A stretch of DNA of 64,000 nt from Paenibacillus sp. 1_12. Its GTDB lineage: Bacteria > Bacillota > Bacilli > Paenibacillales > NBRC-103111. The notes beneath the pieces are model-generated. The model had not been told where the DNA came from and ran no database searches. It saw nothing but the letters and a program-made list of their open reading frames with translations. The position numbers were made by a program, and so were the translations under genes. This document shows, piece after piece, positions 9,326 through 18,775 of the stretch (position 1 is its first letter; every line of letters begins with the position of its first letter). The stretch lies in assembly GCF_900114475.1 (NCBI RefSeq), contig NZ_FOTE01000006.1:248001-312000 (forward strand), read 5' to 3'.

Positions 9326-10536
9326 CAGCGCGATTCTGCTCCTTTCGCCATCCGTTCTGCTATTAATATCAGCAGCTCACGTGCCACACCGAACTTACTC
9401 ATGATCGGCAAACTCTTAACCAATCCAGCCGCATCGTAAATCCGCACAGCATTCGTGTCAGTGCCAAAGCCTGCACCCTCCTGAGTCACATCGTTTGCCA
9501 CAATCAGATCACAATGCTTCCGTCTCAGTTTGTCCAGAGCATGCTCGTCAACATTTTCAGTTTCCGCTGCAAATCCTACGATAAACTGCTTCGTTTTACG
9601 CTCACCGATTGTTTGTAAAATATCTGTATTCTTCACCAGCGTCAAAGTCATTTCTTCCGACTTTTTCTTAATTTTTTGTTGCGCACGCTCCTGAGGACGA
9701 TAATCAGCAACCGCCGCAGCTTTAATGATTACATCGGAATTGTCCATCCGCTCCATGACGGCTTCCAGCATATCCTGGGCAGATTCAACTCTAACGATAC
9801 GAATGCCTGAGGGAACAGGTACAGAGATTTTGCCTGCGATAAGTGTGACATCAGCGCCCATGCTCTGTGCGGCTTCCGCCAATGCAATGCCCATTTTTCC
9901 GGAGGAGTCATTTGTTAAATACCTCACGGGATCAATGCGCTCCACGGTTCCACCTGCTGTGATCACCATTTTTTTACCATCAAGCCATTTCTTTTCTTCA
10001 AAAAATTGGATAATGGCTGAAACGATGTTCTCTGGTTCTTCCAATCTTCCTTTGCCTACATAGCCACAAGCCAGCTGTCCGGTGCCAGGCTCGATGAACT
10101 GTACTCCCCGGGAAGCAAGCAATTCCAAATTCGCCTGAACTGCAGGGTGCGCATACATATGAACATTCATTGCAGGCGCTATCCATACTGGCGCCATCGT
10201 CGCAAGTAATGTCGTACTCAGCATATCATCAGCGAGCCCATGAGCCATTTTGGCAATTATATTGGCTGTTGCGGGGGCAACGAGGAATAAATCTGCACGA
10301 TCCGCAAGATCTATATGGGAAACAACCGATGCATCTTTTTCATCGAATGTGTCAACAATAACATCGTGTCTGGATAAGGTTTGAAAGGTCAATGGTGCTA
10401 TGAACTTGACTGCCGATTCCGTCATAATCACGCGAACATCGGCGCCCGCCTGCGCCAGTTTGCTGCAAATAGCAGCTGCCTTATAAGCCGCAATTCCTCC
10501 GCTGACACCAAGTATAATCGTTTTTCCCTGCAGCAT
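9325..10536 (-). CDS. coaBC: bifunctional phosphopantothenoylcysteine decarboxylase / phosphopantothenate-cysteine ligase
   Basis: Two consecutive steps of coenzyme A synthesis in one 403-residue protein. The N-terminal flavoprotein decarboxylase domain starts LGVSGGIAAYKAA and contains VAPATANIIAKMAHGLADD and the PAMNVHMY motif. The C-terminal ligase domain contains ITAGGTVERIDPVRYLTNDSSGKMG and AAVADYRP. An upstream ATG at 10578 exists, but the ATG at 10536 follows GGGAGGGATCGACT and starts at the family boundary. It lies 65 nt after rpoZ, in the order gmk-rpoZ-coaBC-priA known from Bacillus. Confidence 0.97.
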   Translation of the reverse strand: MLQGKTIILGVSGGIAAYKAAAICSKLAQAGADVRVIMTESAVKFIAPLTFQTLSRHDVIVDTFDEKDASVVSHIDLADRADLFLVAPATANIIAKMAHGLADDMLSTTLLATMAPVWIAPAMNVHMYAHPAVQANLELLASRGVQFIEPGTGQLACGYVGKGRLEEPENIVSAIIQFFEEKKWLDGKKMVITAGGTVERIDPVRYLTNDSSGKMGIALAEAAQSMGADVTLIAGKISVPVPSGIRIVRVESAQDMLEAVMERMDNSDVIIKAAAVADYRPQERAQQKIKKKSEEMTLTLVKNTDILQTIGERKTKQFIVGFAAETENVDEHALDKLRRKHCDLIVANDVTQEGAGFGTDTNAVRIYDAAGLVKSLPIMSKFGVARELLILIAERMAKGAESR

Positions 10537-10601
10537 AGTCGATCCCTCCCCATTTATCGAGAAAAAAATAACAACCACAAGGGTTGTCGTTTAAGTGTAC
10601 C

Positions 10602-10808
10602 TTAGGTTTCTTTATACAGCTTCTCGTAAGAAATCAAATCCTCATAAATTTCTTCAAGCGCAAGACCTACCTGCTTGTAGGACTTTTTGTTACGAATTTC
10701 CGATTTAGCACCATCACGCAATAATCTTGCCCGCTTGGATGCTGCTACTACCAAGGAATACTTACTGTCAACTTTCTCTAAAAGCTCATCAATCGAAGGA
10801 TACAACAT
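10602..10808 (-). CDS. rpoZ: RNA polymerase omega subunit
   Basis: Small 68-residue subunit that helps assemble RNA polymerase. It begins MLYPSIDELLEKVDSKYSLV and contains the conserved core VVAASKRARLL, followed by KPxxxALEEI-like sequence (VGLALEEIYEDLI). The ATG sits 1 nt after the gmk stop (TAACATG), with GAGGTG inside the end of gmk as binding site. The gmk-rpoZ adjacency is one of the most stable pairs in bacteria. Confidence 0.96.
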   Translation of the reverse strand: MLYPSIDELLEKVDSKYSLVVAASKRARLLRDGAKSEIRNKKSYKQVGLALEEIYEDLISYEKLYKET

Positions 10809-10809
10809 G

Positions 10810-11430
10810 TTATTTCACCTCAACCATCCACTGTTTTATTTTACTGAAAACCTTATCCGTGCGACAGTGCTCGGCTACAATAATCGATTGAATGCGTGAA
10901 CAGGCATTTTCCACCTTATCGTTTACAATCGCATAGTCATAATAATCCATTAATCGGAATTCGTCCATAGCAACCGACATCCGGCTCCTAATCGATTCCT
11001 CCGATTCGGTACCGCGGCCGATAATCCGGCTTTCCAATTCATCTAATGAAGGAGGCAGCAAAAATATAAATACACCCTCAGGAAACTTTTGTTTAACTTG
11101 AAGTGCACCCTGCACTTCGATCTCAAGAATGATGTCTTTACCCGAATTTAACGTTTCCTCAACAAATTGACGTGGGGTTCCGTAGAAATTGCCTACATAT
11201 TCCGCCCATTCTAGTATTTGATCGGTATCGATCAACTTCTTAAATTGTTCCCTAGTTTTGAAGAAATAATTCACTCCATCCACTTCACCTGCGCGGGGAT
11301 CGCGAGTTGTAGCTGATACAGAGTAAACCAAGTCTGGAGCACAGCCGCGTAGAGCCTTACAAACCGTTCCTTTACCTACGCCAGAAGGTCCTGATAATAC
11401 GATTAAAATTCCTCTTTCCTTACTCGTCAT
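10810..11430 (-). CDS. gmk: guanylate kinase
   Basis: ATP:GMP phosphotransferase of 206 residues. The P-loop is GPSGVGKGT, followed by the GMP-binding [22 protein letters not shown] and by [13 protein letters not shown] use the ATG at 11430, which overlaps the end of remA by 11 nt and has AAGGA 8 nt upstream; an in-frame ATG two codons earlier is possible. The frame is open further upstream but that part covers remA. Confidence 0.97.
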   Translation of the reverse strand: MTSKERGILIVLSGPSGVGKGTVCKALRGCAPDLVYSVSATTRDPRAGEVDGVNYFFKTREQFKKLIDTDQILEWAEYVGNFYGTPRQFVEETLNSGKDIILEIEVQGALQVKQKFPEGVFIFLLPPSLDELESRIIGRGTESEESIRSRMSVAMDEFRLMDYYDYAIVNDKVENACSRIQSIIVAEHCRTDKVFSKIKQWMVEVK

Positions 11431-11680
11431 GATCATCGTCCTTATTGGAAAGTCGATGGGCCACCGTCTCGGGCTGCACCGCAGATAAAATAACATGGTC
11501 GCTATCCGTAATAATAACCGCCCGCGTACGACGTCCATAGGTTGCATCGATCAGCATGTGCCGATCACGAGCTTCCTGAATAATTCTTTTGATTGGGGCC
11601 GATTCCGGACTAACGATGGAAATGATTCGGTTGGCAGACACAATGTTCCCGAAGCCAATATTGATAAGTTTGATAGCCAT
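11420..11680 (-). CDS. remA: extracellular matrix regulator RemA (DUF370)
   Basis: DNA-binding regulator of 86 residues; in Bacillus subtilis RemA activates biofilm matrix and osmoprotection genes. The sequence [20 protein letters not shown] and the later [19 protein letters not shown] are characteristic. The ATG at 11680 has a perfect AGGAGG 7 nt upstream. Its leader (11698-11768) contains two copies of a roughly 32-bp element also found just ahead of the XPB helicase ribosome binding site. The 3' end overlaps gmk. Confidence 0.95.
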   Translation of the reverse strand: MAIKLINIGFGNIVSANRIISIVSPESAPIKRIIQEARDRHMLIDATYGRRTRAVIITDSDHVILSAVQPETVAHRLSNKDDDHDE

Positions 11681-11697
11681 CTGTTTTCCTCCTACAA

Positions 11698-11768
11698 GCT
11701 TTCCTTTAGCTAAGCCGCATCGCAAGCATTATTTAAGCTTTGCTCTAGCAAAGCTACTTCGTAAGCAC
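11698..11768 (-). repeat. Tandem pair of a ~32-bp dispersed element in the remA leader
   Basis: Read on the plus strand, 11698-11729 and 11737-11768 match at about 24 of 32 positions (shared GCTTT start, TAGC core, TCG-C/T-AAGCA end). A third copy lies at 30171-30202. In the copy nearest the gene, the conserved GGAAAGC end is followed within 4 nt by the AGGAGG of remA. A shorter, weaker match (AGCAGAAAGCTACTTAG) lies at about 11815-11831. Confidence 0.7.
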
Positions 11769-11843
11769 TATCTTAGATTTTCTAAACATTTCACTTTATT
11801 AAGCCTTACTCACTAGCAGAAAGCTACTTAGTCATTAACGTTT

Positions 11844-12722
11844 TTATTCTATATTTTGAATCTGCTCTCTCAATTTTTCCATTTCAGCCTTCATTTCGAC
11901 GACTATCGTGGTGAGTTCTGCATGATTCGCTTTGGATCCGATTGTGTTCACTTCCCGATTCATTTCTTGCAAGAGAAAATCAAACTTTCTACCAATCGGT
12001 TCAACTTCACTAATCAGTTGATTGCACTGTTGAATATGACTTTGCAGACGCACTAATTCTTCGTCTATGTTCGAACGATCCGCCAACAATGCAACTTCCA
12101 TGGCTATGCGTGCTTCATCAAGTATAGGCTGCTGGTGCATTTCCTGAATACGCGCCCGTAGCTTACCCGCATAATGCTGCACCACTTGCGGAGCCAGCTG
12201 ATACGATTGCTCCAGATAACGGTTCATGGTTTCAATTCGCTGCTCGATATCCATACTTAAATGGGCGCCTTCCGATTCCCGCATTTGGGTGAGCTTCAGC
12301 ACTGCTTCTTCTGCACAAGCCACTAACTCATTTTGAAACTCTTCATCCGTAACTAGAGCCGTTTCTTTGAAGGTAATCAAATCGGGAATAGCCATAAAAT
12401 CCCGAACATCCAGTGATGACTTCAAACCGAATCTTGTCGCAAGCTGTTCTGCTGCTGCTTGAAACTCTTCCGCTAACGGCCAGTTCAGCTCTACGATACG
12501 AGACGCCTCGGCATTTCGTTCAATCGTTACAAACAAATCGGCTCTGCCGCGCTTTAAATGCTGCTGCACGGTTTTTTTGAGCAAATCCTCAACTTTCATA
12601 TATTCACGAGGAATTCGCACGTTGACCTCGCAATAGCGATGATTGACCGATTTAAGATCCATTTGCACGATATAACCGGCAAACCTACAGTTTGCTTGTC
12701 CGAATCCGGTCATACTCTTCAT
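11844..12722 (-). CDS. yicC: YicC-family endoribonuclease
   Basis: YicC/YloC family protein of 292 residues; members are reported endoribonucleases. The N-terminal signature MKSMTGFGQA and the segment DLKSVNHRYCEVNVRIP are clear, and the C-terminus has NREVNTIGSKANHAELTTIVVEMKAEMEKLREQIQNIE. The start at 12722 matches the family; an in-frame ATG six codons upstream (12740) is an alternative. It precedes remA by 163 nt, the Bacillus order, but that gap here carries the 32-bp element pair. Confidence 0.93.
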   Translation of the reverse strand: MKSMTGFGQANCRFAGYIVQMDLKSVNHRYCEVNVRIPREYMKVEDLLKKTVQQHLKRGRADLFVTIERNAEASRIVELNWPLAEEFQAAAEQLATRFGLKSSLDVRDFMAIPDLITFKETALVTDEEFQNELVACAEEAVLKLTQMRESEGAHLSMDIEQRIETMNRYLEQSYQLAPQVVQHYAGKLRARIQEMHQQPILDEARIAMEVALLADRSNIDEELVRLQSHIQQCNQLISEVEPIGRKFDFLLQEMNREVNTIGSKANHAELTTIVVEMKAEMEKLREQIQNIE

Positions 12723-12762
12723 CAAGCTGTTCACATCCATTAGCTTATTTTAATTCATTTTG

Positions 12763-14691
12763 CTAGAGGGTACAAGTGGAAATCATGCTTTCTGATTTCT
12801 CCCACACATATTTCGTCAAATCTGCTGTCATCTCGTATGAAAGGAATGGGGTCATCAAATAAATTCCGTTAAAGTAAGGCATAGCCGCATCCAAAAGCTC
12901 CTTGGCGATCTGCACGCCCATTGCGCGCCCCTCTTCACCCTTCAGTTCGCTCATACGCTGACGCACATCGTCAGAAAGTTGTATCCCAGGAACCTCATTA
13001 TGCAAATATTCTGCATTACCACCACTTGCGAGCGGCATAATACCAAGAAAAATCGGGATATTCAAATGCTTGGTAGTCTCATATATTCGTTCAATCAGCT
13101 TAGCATCATAAACAGGCTGCGTCATAATGTAATCGGCACCTGCTTCGATTTTCCGTTCCAGACGCTGAACTGCCTTTTCCAAATATTTAACATTGGGATT
13201 GAAGGCTGCGCCAACTATGAAATTGGCTTTCTTCTTAAGCTGTTTACCCGAGAAGGCAACCCCTTCATTCAATTGCTTGATCATCCGAATAATCTCAAAT
13301 GAAGTCAAATCATAGACAGAGCTGGATCCAGGAAGATCTCCAAAGCGCGCAGGATCACCTGTCACAGCTAGTACATGGTCGATTCCCAAAGCATGAAGCC
13401 CCATCATGTGCGATTGCGTACCAATCATATTGCGGTCTCGGCAAGCGATATGAATTAGAGGACGAAGTCCGGTCTGCTCCTTCACCAGGTAGCCAAGCGC
13501 TAAATTGCTCATTCGTGTAACAGCCAATGAATTGTCAGCCATCGTCAGGGCGTCAATCCGCGCTTCCTTCAACGCGTGTGCACCCTTCATAAATTTATCA
13601 ATGTCCAGATCGCGAGGCGGGTCCAACTCGACAATAACGGTATGACGCTGCTTCACCAATTCTACGATATTGGGTTCGTCAGCAGGCGGCATTTCCGCAG
13701 CTCCGTTAGTTGAAGAAGGTACTAATTCAAGAGTCGATTCGCCTGAGCTACCATTTACGACAGTGGACACACCCGTAAACTGTACTTTTGAGTGCAGCTT
13801 GTTAATCCGTGAAGGATCAGGTTTGTAACCATTCAGCGCATTTGCCATAAAAGAGATATGTTCAGGAGTCGTACCGCAGCAGCCACCAATAATTCGAGCT
13901 CCCAGATCAGCAAACTTCAAAGCTGTTTCGGCAAAATATTCAGGTGTCGCTGCAAAGGTAAAGCGGCCATCGACATAATCGGCGATTCCCGCATTTGGAA
14001 ATACAGAGTATGGTAACACAGGTCCGGACGCTGCAGCTTTTTCCAACGAGCGTAATAACCCATTTGGACCGCTGCGGCAGTTAAATCCAACTACATCGGC
14101 TCCATTGTGCTTTAGCTTGTCAAATGCCTCGTTCAGCAGAATGCCGTCCTCCGTTGTCCCAGAACCTTCTGTTGCAAATTGGCAAATAACCGGGATGTTG
14201 CTTAGCTTACGAATTATTTTCAAGGCAAGCAGCATTTCTTCTAGATCCAGAAAAGATTCCAGCAGCAAGCCATCCACCTGAGTATCTAGTAAAACCTCGA
14301 TTTGTTGACGTAAATCATCCTTAAGCTTGGTTGTGCGAACATTTTTACGCTTACCCGCACGAATGGAGCCCATCGCCCCTACGACATAAGCATCACTGCC
14401 CACCGCTTTACGAGCGATTTCCACACCTGCCCGGTTGATGGCTTCTACTTCTTGCTCCAAACCGAATTTAGACAATTTTTCACGGTTTGCTGAAAATGTA
14501 TTGGTCTCAATTACGCGCGCACCGGCCTCATAATAACGGCGATGCACATCAGCGATAACCTCCGGTTTGAGAAGATTCAGCTCTTCATATGAAATCCCGA
14601 CAGGAAAGCCCATTTGATATAAAAAAGTACCCATTGCTCCATCACCAACCAAAATATCCTGATGAAGAGCTTCTCTTAAGTCAAGCTTCAT
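12763..14691 (-). CDS. yitJ: Bifunctional homocysteine S-methyltransferase / 5,10-methylenetetrahydrofolate reductase (YitJ type)
   Basis: Fused enzyme of 642 residues linking folate reduction to methionine synthesis. Residues about 1-300 form the homocysteine methyltransferase barrel, with the zinc-binding cysteines in GFNCRSGP and GGCCGTTPEH. A Ser/Pro-rich linker (about 310-345) precedes the MetF-type reductase (VELDPPRDLD, HIACRDRN, VTGDPARFGD, YIMTQPVYD). The ATG at 14691 follows GGGGCGG; an upstream ATG at 14730 is less likely. I looked for an S-box riboswitch in the 68-nt gap to dapF and found none, which suggests co-transcription or other control. Confidence 0.95.
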   Translation of the reverse strand: MKLDLREALHQDILVGDGAMGTFLYQMGFPVGISYEELNLLKPEVIADVHRRYYEAGARVIETNTFSANREKLSKFGLEQEVEAINRAGVEIARKAVGSDAYVVGAMGSIRAGKRKNVRTTKLKDDLRQQIEVLLDTQVDGLLLESFLDLEEMLLALKIIRKLSNIPVICQFATEGSGTTEDGILLNEAFDKLKHNGADVVGFNCRSGPNGLLRSLEKAAASGPVLPYSVFPNAGIADYVDGRFTFAATPEYFAETALKFADLGARIIGGCCGTTPEHISFMANALNGYKPDPSRINKLHSKVQFTGVSTVVNGSSGESTLELVPSSTNGAAEMPPADEPNIVELVKQRHTVIVELDPPRDLDIDKFMKGAHALKEARIDALTMADNSLAVTRMSNLALGYLVKEQTGLRPLIHIACRDRNMIGTQSHMMGLHALGIDHVLAVTGDPARFGDLPGSSSVYDLTSFEIIRMIKQLNEGVAFSGKQLKKKANFIVGAAFNPNVKYLEKAVQRLERKIEAGADYIMTQPVYDAKLIERIYETTKHLNIPIFLGIMPLASGGNAEYLHNEVPGIQLSDDVRQRMSELKGEEGRAMGVQIAKELLDAAMPYFNGIYLMTPFLSYEMTADLTKYVWEKSESMISTCTL

Positions 14692-14759
14692 TTGCTGTTG
14701 TCCGCCCCTTTCCACAAAGCTGCAATCCATCTAGTATTCAGGATTTGACATATATATTT

Positions 14760-15602
14760 CTATATAGATAAATTTCCTTCATAGACCTGCTCAGCAGGCC
14801 CTGTCATATATACATGATTGTCGGCAATATCCCATTCGATGAACAAGTCGCCACCTTTTAAAGAAACCATCGCTGAACGATCAGATACATCATTTAGCAC
14901 AGAAGCTACAAGCGTCGCACATGCTCCGGTCCCGCAAGCAAGCGTAGGCCCCGCTCCACGTTCCCACACCCGCATATCCATCGCATTGCGTGCCTTCACT
15001 GTTGTAAACTCTACATTCACACGACGCGGGAACATCGGATGGGATTCCAGCTTCGGCCCCCATACCGCCAAATCAAAATTTGCTGCATCATCGACATAGA
15101 TCACACAATGAGGGTTGCCCATTGAAACCGCAGTAAATTGAAATTGTTGTCCATCCACTTCAATGGGGTGATTGAGCACCTGTTCCTGATCCAATGCTGT
15201 AGGAATTAAGGCACCCTGCAGGATCGGCTCTCCCATATCAACACGAACCGCTGTTACTTTACCATCAACTACAGTAAGCTGCACCTGCTGTGAGCCAGCA
15301 CCGATTGTCTCAATGGTTAATTCTGATGCTGATGCGTCGATCATGCCATGTTCATAAATATATTTGGCTACACAACGAATTGCATTGCCGCACTGCTCGG
15401 ATTCCGAACCATCAGAATTGATGATCCTCATCTGAAAGTCAGCGATTTTCGAAGGAAGTATATACACAAGCCCGTCTGCTCCAATGCCAAAAAAACGACT
15501 GCACAAACGGATCGCAAGTTCATTTGCATCAATAGGAAGCTTTTGCTGACCTGCAACGACAATGAAATCATTCCCAAGCCCATGCATTTTTGTGAAATTC
15601 AT
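14760..15602 (-). CDS. dapF: diaminopimelate epimerase
   Basis: Converts LL- to meso-diaminopimelate for lysine and peptidoglycan synthesis; 280 residues. Begins MNFTKMHGLGNDFI. Both catalytic cysteines are in place: EQCGNAIRC and ACGTGACAT. The ATG at 15602 follows AGGGGAACGGCT. A terminator at 15728-15760 separates it from the ATPase gene upstream, so it probably starts its own transcript. Confidence 0.98.
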   Translation of the reverse strand: MNFTKMHGLGNDFIVVAGQQKLPIDANELAIRLCSRFFGIGADGLVYILPSKIADFQMRIINSDGSESEQCGNAIRCVAKYIYEHGMIDASASELTIETIGAGSQQVQLTVVDGKVTAVRVDMGEPILQGALIPTALDQEQVLNHPIEVDGQQFQFTAVSMGNPHCVIYVDDAANFDLAVWGPKLESHPMFPRRVNVEFTTVKARNAMDMRVWERGAGPTLACGTGACATLVASVLNDVSDRSAMVSLKGGDLFIEWDIADNHVYMTGPAEQVYEGNLSI

Positions 15603-15727
15603 AGCCGTTCCCCTACTTTCTTACCTTATCCCTTTAGTGTTGATAGCCATTATCATAACGCAAAATGACAGGTATGCATAGTTTTTTGACAAAATTCCGC
15701 CCGTTTTAAATGTACAAAATACGAAAA

Positions 15728-15760
15728 GCCGAAACATGGAATGAATCCCCAGGTCTCGGC
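15728..15760 (-). terminator. Terminator after the calcium ATPase gene
   Basis: On the minus strand a 12-bp imperfect stem (10 of 12 paired; arms 15749-15760 and 15728-15739) is followed by TTTTCGTATTTT. It lies 14 nt after the ATPase stop. Confidence 0.75.
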
Positions 15761-15773
15761 ATCAAATGAATAA

Positions 15774-18560
15774 TTAACGAATAACAGGCTTTGTCGTTCC
15801 ATAACGAATCGGCTTACGTTTCGAAGGCTTGCTCATCAAACTCCCAAACCCCATTAGAAAAGTTGGAATTCCAGCAAAAATGAGGACGACGATCCAATCC
15901 TTAATATTGAGTGGTACGGTTTTGAAAATGGGCTGTAGGGGCTCAATATACAGCACTGCCAGCATCAACAGGAGTGAGGACAGAACGGCTAGAACCAAAT
16001 AACGGTTTTGCAGCGGATTACGATGAAAGATAGAGCGTGAGCTGCGGCAATCGAATACATGAATGAGCTGCGCCATAACCAAAGTGGCAAAAGCAACCGT
16101 TTGTGCTTTTATTAATGTTGCTGCTTCATCGTGCAATCCCTGCTGTAAGGCAATCAAAAATGCCGCCAACGTACAAATGCCGATCAGCATGCCTCGAGAG
16201 ATGATTTTCCAACCCAGCCTACGAGCGAAAATATTTTCACGTGAACCTCGCGGCTTCTGTTGCATTAAATCCTTTTCAGCTTGATCGACCCCGAGTGCCA
16301 TGGCTGGAAGTCCATCCGTTACCAGATTGACCCATAATATCTGAATCGGAACGAGTGGCAGCGGCAAGCCCGCCATCATTGCAAAAAACATCGTCATGAT
16401 CTCACCCACATTAGATGCCAGTAAATACCGGATAAACTTGCGGATATTTTCGTAAATGCCGCGCCCTTCCTCAATAGCGGAAACAATCGAGGCAAAATTA
16501 TCGTCACTCAACACGAGTGATGCGGCTTCTTTGGATACATCCGTTCCGCTAATCCCCATGGCAATTCCTATGTCTGCCGCTTTAATGGCAGGGGCATCAT
16601 TAACTCCATCTCCGGTCATTGCTACCACATGACCCATACGCTGCAGTGATTTGACAATCCGCAGCTTATGTTCTGGTGAAACTCTAGCGTATACACAAGT
16701 ATCCTCAACCTGCTTGTCAAGCTCATCATCACTTAGCAAAGTTAATTGCTGTCCGTTCAAGGTTAATCCATTCATGGCCGGCATAATGCCAAGCTGTTTG
16801 GCAATCGCTTCAGCTGTTCCTTGATGATCACCTGTGATCATCACGGTTTTGATACCGGCTTTCCGGCATTTCGTAATAGCCTCCCGAACCTCCCTGCGCG
16901 GCGGGTCAATCATTCCTGTCAATCCAATGAAAATTAAACCATGCTCAACCTCTGATTCCTCCGTGCAGTTCTCTGTCGGCTTCAAATCACGGTAAGCAAG
17001 TCCCAGAACACGCAATGCGTTGTTCGCCATGCCTTCATTGGCCGCAAGCACTTTTTGTCTGAGCGTTGGGGTAAACGGAATCACCTTATCATCCCATAAA
17101 ATATAGCTGCACTGCATAATAAGAACATCCGGAGCGCCTTTGGTGCAAGCCATCCGTCCTCCCTGATGCTCCACAAGTACAGACATTCGCTTGCGTTCGG
17201 AATCAAATGGAAATTCACTAGTACGGTTGAACAAACCGGATAAGGATTGTGAAGTCAATCCTGCTTTGGCTCCCAATACAATAAGTGCACCTTCAGTCGG
17301 ATCACCCTGTAAACTCCAAATGCTTTTTGGCTCATCCGTTAATTGTTTCTTTCGTTTAGTCACTTCCGTCTGCTCCATGAGCTGTGCATTGTTACACAGT
17401 ACGGATACTTGAAGAAGCTTGCGCAGCATCAAATGGTTGCGTACATCCACTCGTTCGCCCTTGAGTTTGATATCCCCTTGAGGTTCATAACCCTCACCCG
17501 ACACCTCTAAAATTTCTCCGCCCAGCCATAAATGGGTAACGGTCATTTTGTTTTGTGTCAACGTTCCCGTTTTATCCGAGCAAATCACGGAAGCACAACC
17601 TAACGTCTCAACCGAAGGCAGCTTGCGAACAATCGCCTTGCGCAGTATCATCCGCTGAACTCCCATGGCCAGAGCTATCGTAACAATAGCCGGCAGTCCC
17701 TCTGGAATTGCTGCTACCGCTAAACTGACTCCCGCCAAAAACATGCTGTATGGCTCCTGACCATGCAAAATGCCAGCTACTACAACCAGCAGGGTGAGTA
17801 CCAAAGCCACAATAATCAATATTTTCCCTAGCTGCTCCAGACGATGCTGCAGCGGCGTTTCCATTGATTCTGTGTTTTGGATCAAATCAGCAATTTTACC
17901 CATCTCCGTATGCATACCCGTCCGAATAACTACAGCCCTGGCTGTTCCGCGAGTAACCATCGTTCCCATGAACCCAAGATTACGTTGGTCGCCAAGTGAT
18001 ACCTCATCACCGTGCAATGCTTCCGTGTGCTTGTTAACAGGCACCGACTCACCCGTTAAAGCCGATTCTTCCGCATACAGGCTATTTGCTTCAATAAATC
18101 GTAAATCTGCAGGAATCCGGTCTCCACTTTCAAGCAGTACAATATCTCCCGGGACCAGCTCGCGGGCTGGAATTTGCAATGTCGTCTCGTTTCGAAGGAC
18201 ACGGGCATTAGGAGCAGACAATTCCTTTAATGCACGAAGTGAACGCTCAGCCCGATACTCTTGAATAAAACCAAGAATGCCGTTCATAATAATGATCGCA
18301 ACAATCGTTATCGCGTCCAGATATTCACCGAGCAGTCCCGAAATTAGTGTTGCTCCGACGAGCACAAGCACCATAAAATCTTTAAACTGACCCAGGAATA
18401 AAGTAATTGGTGACAACTTGGGACCATCGGATAATTCATTGCTGCCATATTGCTCCAATCGCTTCTCTGCTTCTGACGTGGTCAGTCCCAGTAATGTCTG
18501 CATGTTTTGGGCTTCCATCGTCTCCTCACTTGTCATCTGATACCACTTCTTCTGACTCAT
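15774..18560 (-). CDS. yloB: P-type Ca2+-transporting ATPase (SERCA-like, YloB type)
   Basis: Cation pump of 928 residues. The phosphorylated aspartate is in CSDKTGTLT (about residue 330), the actuator motif is ALTGESVPV and the hinge motif is TGDGVNDAPA. Membrane motifs that bind calcium in SERCA-type pumps are present: AAIPEGLPA in M4, NVGEI in M5 and NLVTDGLPA in M6. Full set of about ten hydrophobic segments. The ATG at 18560 follows GGGAGGTAATACGGA. In Bacillus subtilis yloA-yloB-yloC are adjacent; here the ATPase still neighbours rqcH (yloA), but rqcH is on the opposite strand and dapF/yitJ lie between this gene and yicC. Confidence 0.95.
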   Translation of the reverse strand: MSQKKWYQMTSEETMEAQNMQTLLGLTTSEAEKRLEQYGSNELSDGPKLSPITLFLGQFKDFMVLVLVGATLISGLLGEYLDAITIVAIIIMNGILGFIQEYRAERSLRALKELSAPNARVLRNETTLQIPARELVPGDIVLLESGDRIPADLRFIEANSLYAEESALTGESVPVNKHTEALHGDEVSLGDQRNLGFMGTMVTRGTARAVVIRTGMHTEMGKIADLIQNTESMETPLQHRLEQLGKILIIVALVLTLLVVVAGILHGQEPYSMFLAGVSLAVAAIPEGLPAIVTIALAMGVQRMILRKAIVRKLPSVETLGCASVICSDKTGTLTQNKMTVTHLWLGGEILEVSGEGYEPQGDIKLKGERVDVRNHLMLRKLLQVSVLCNNAQLMEQTEVTKRKKQLTDEPKSIWSLQGDPTEGALIVLGAKAGLTSQSLSGLFNRTSEFPFDSERKRMSVLVEHQGGRMACTKGAPDVLIMQCSYILWDDKVIPFTPTLRQKVLAANEGMANNALRVLGLAYRDLKPTENCTEESEVEHGLIFIGLTGMIDPPRREVREAITKCRKAGIKTVMITGDHQGTAEAIAKQLGIMPAMNGLTLNGQQLTLLSDDELDKQVEDTCVYARVSPEHKLRIVKSLQRMGHVVAMTGDGVNDAPAIKAADIGIAMGISGTDVSKEAASLVLSDDNFASIVSAIEEGRGIYENIRKFIRYLLASNVGEIMTMFFAMMAGLPLPLVPIQILWVNLVTDGLPAMALGVDQAEKDLMQQKPRGSRENIFARRLGWKIISRGMLIGICTLAAFLIALQQGLHDEAATLIKAQTVAFATLVMAQLIHVFDCRSSRSIFHRNPLQNRYLVLAVLSSLLLMLAVLYIEPLQPIFKTVPLNIKDWIVVLIFAGIPTFLMGFGSLMSKPSKRKPIRYGTTKPVIR

Positions 18561-18775
18561 TCCGTATTACCTCCCATAAGGTTGCTCTGATACCGCCTTG
18601 CGAAAGGCTGCAAAGCTCAATTTTCATTACAAATTCCTCATGAGTAAATGTATTCAGACAAGCTGCGAAATATCACAAATGAAAAGACGCTTAAGTTTTT
18701 GTTCAAAGTATGGCATGATAGAGGGTGAACTATCAGTGCATCTAAATTTGAAGTATGAACGGAGTTGTAATCGAC

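Noticed and set aside
14692-14759. S-box riboswitch upstream of yitJ
   Set aside because: Only 68 nt of AT-rich sequence without the S-box core or a terminator.
17770-18264. Antisense frame of 164 codons inside the calcium ATPase gene
   Set aside because: Shadow of a well-conserved membrane protein; composition is Ser/Arg/Thr-rich noise.
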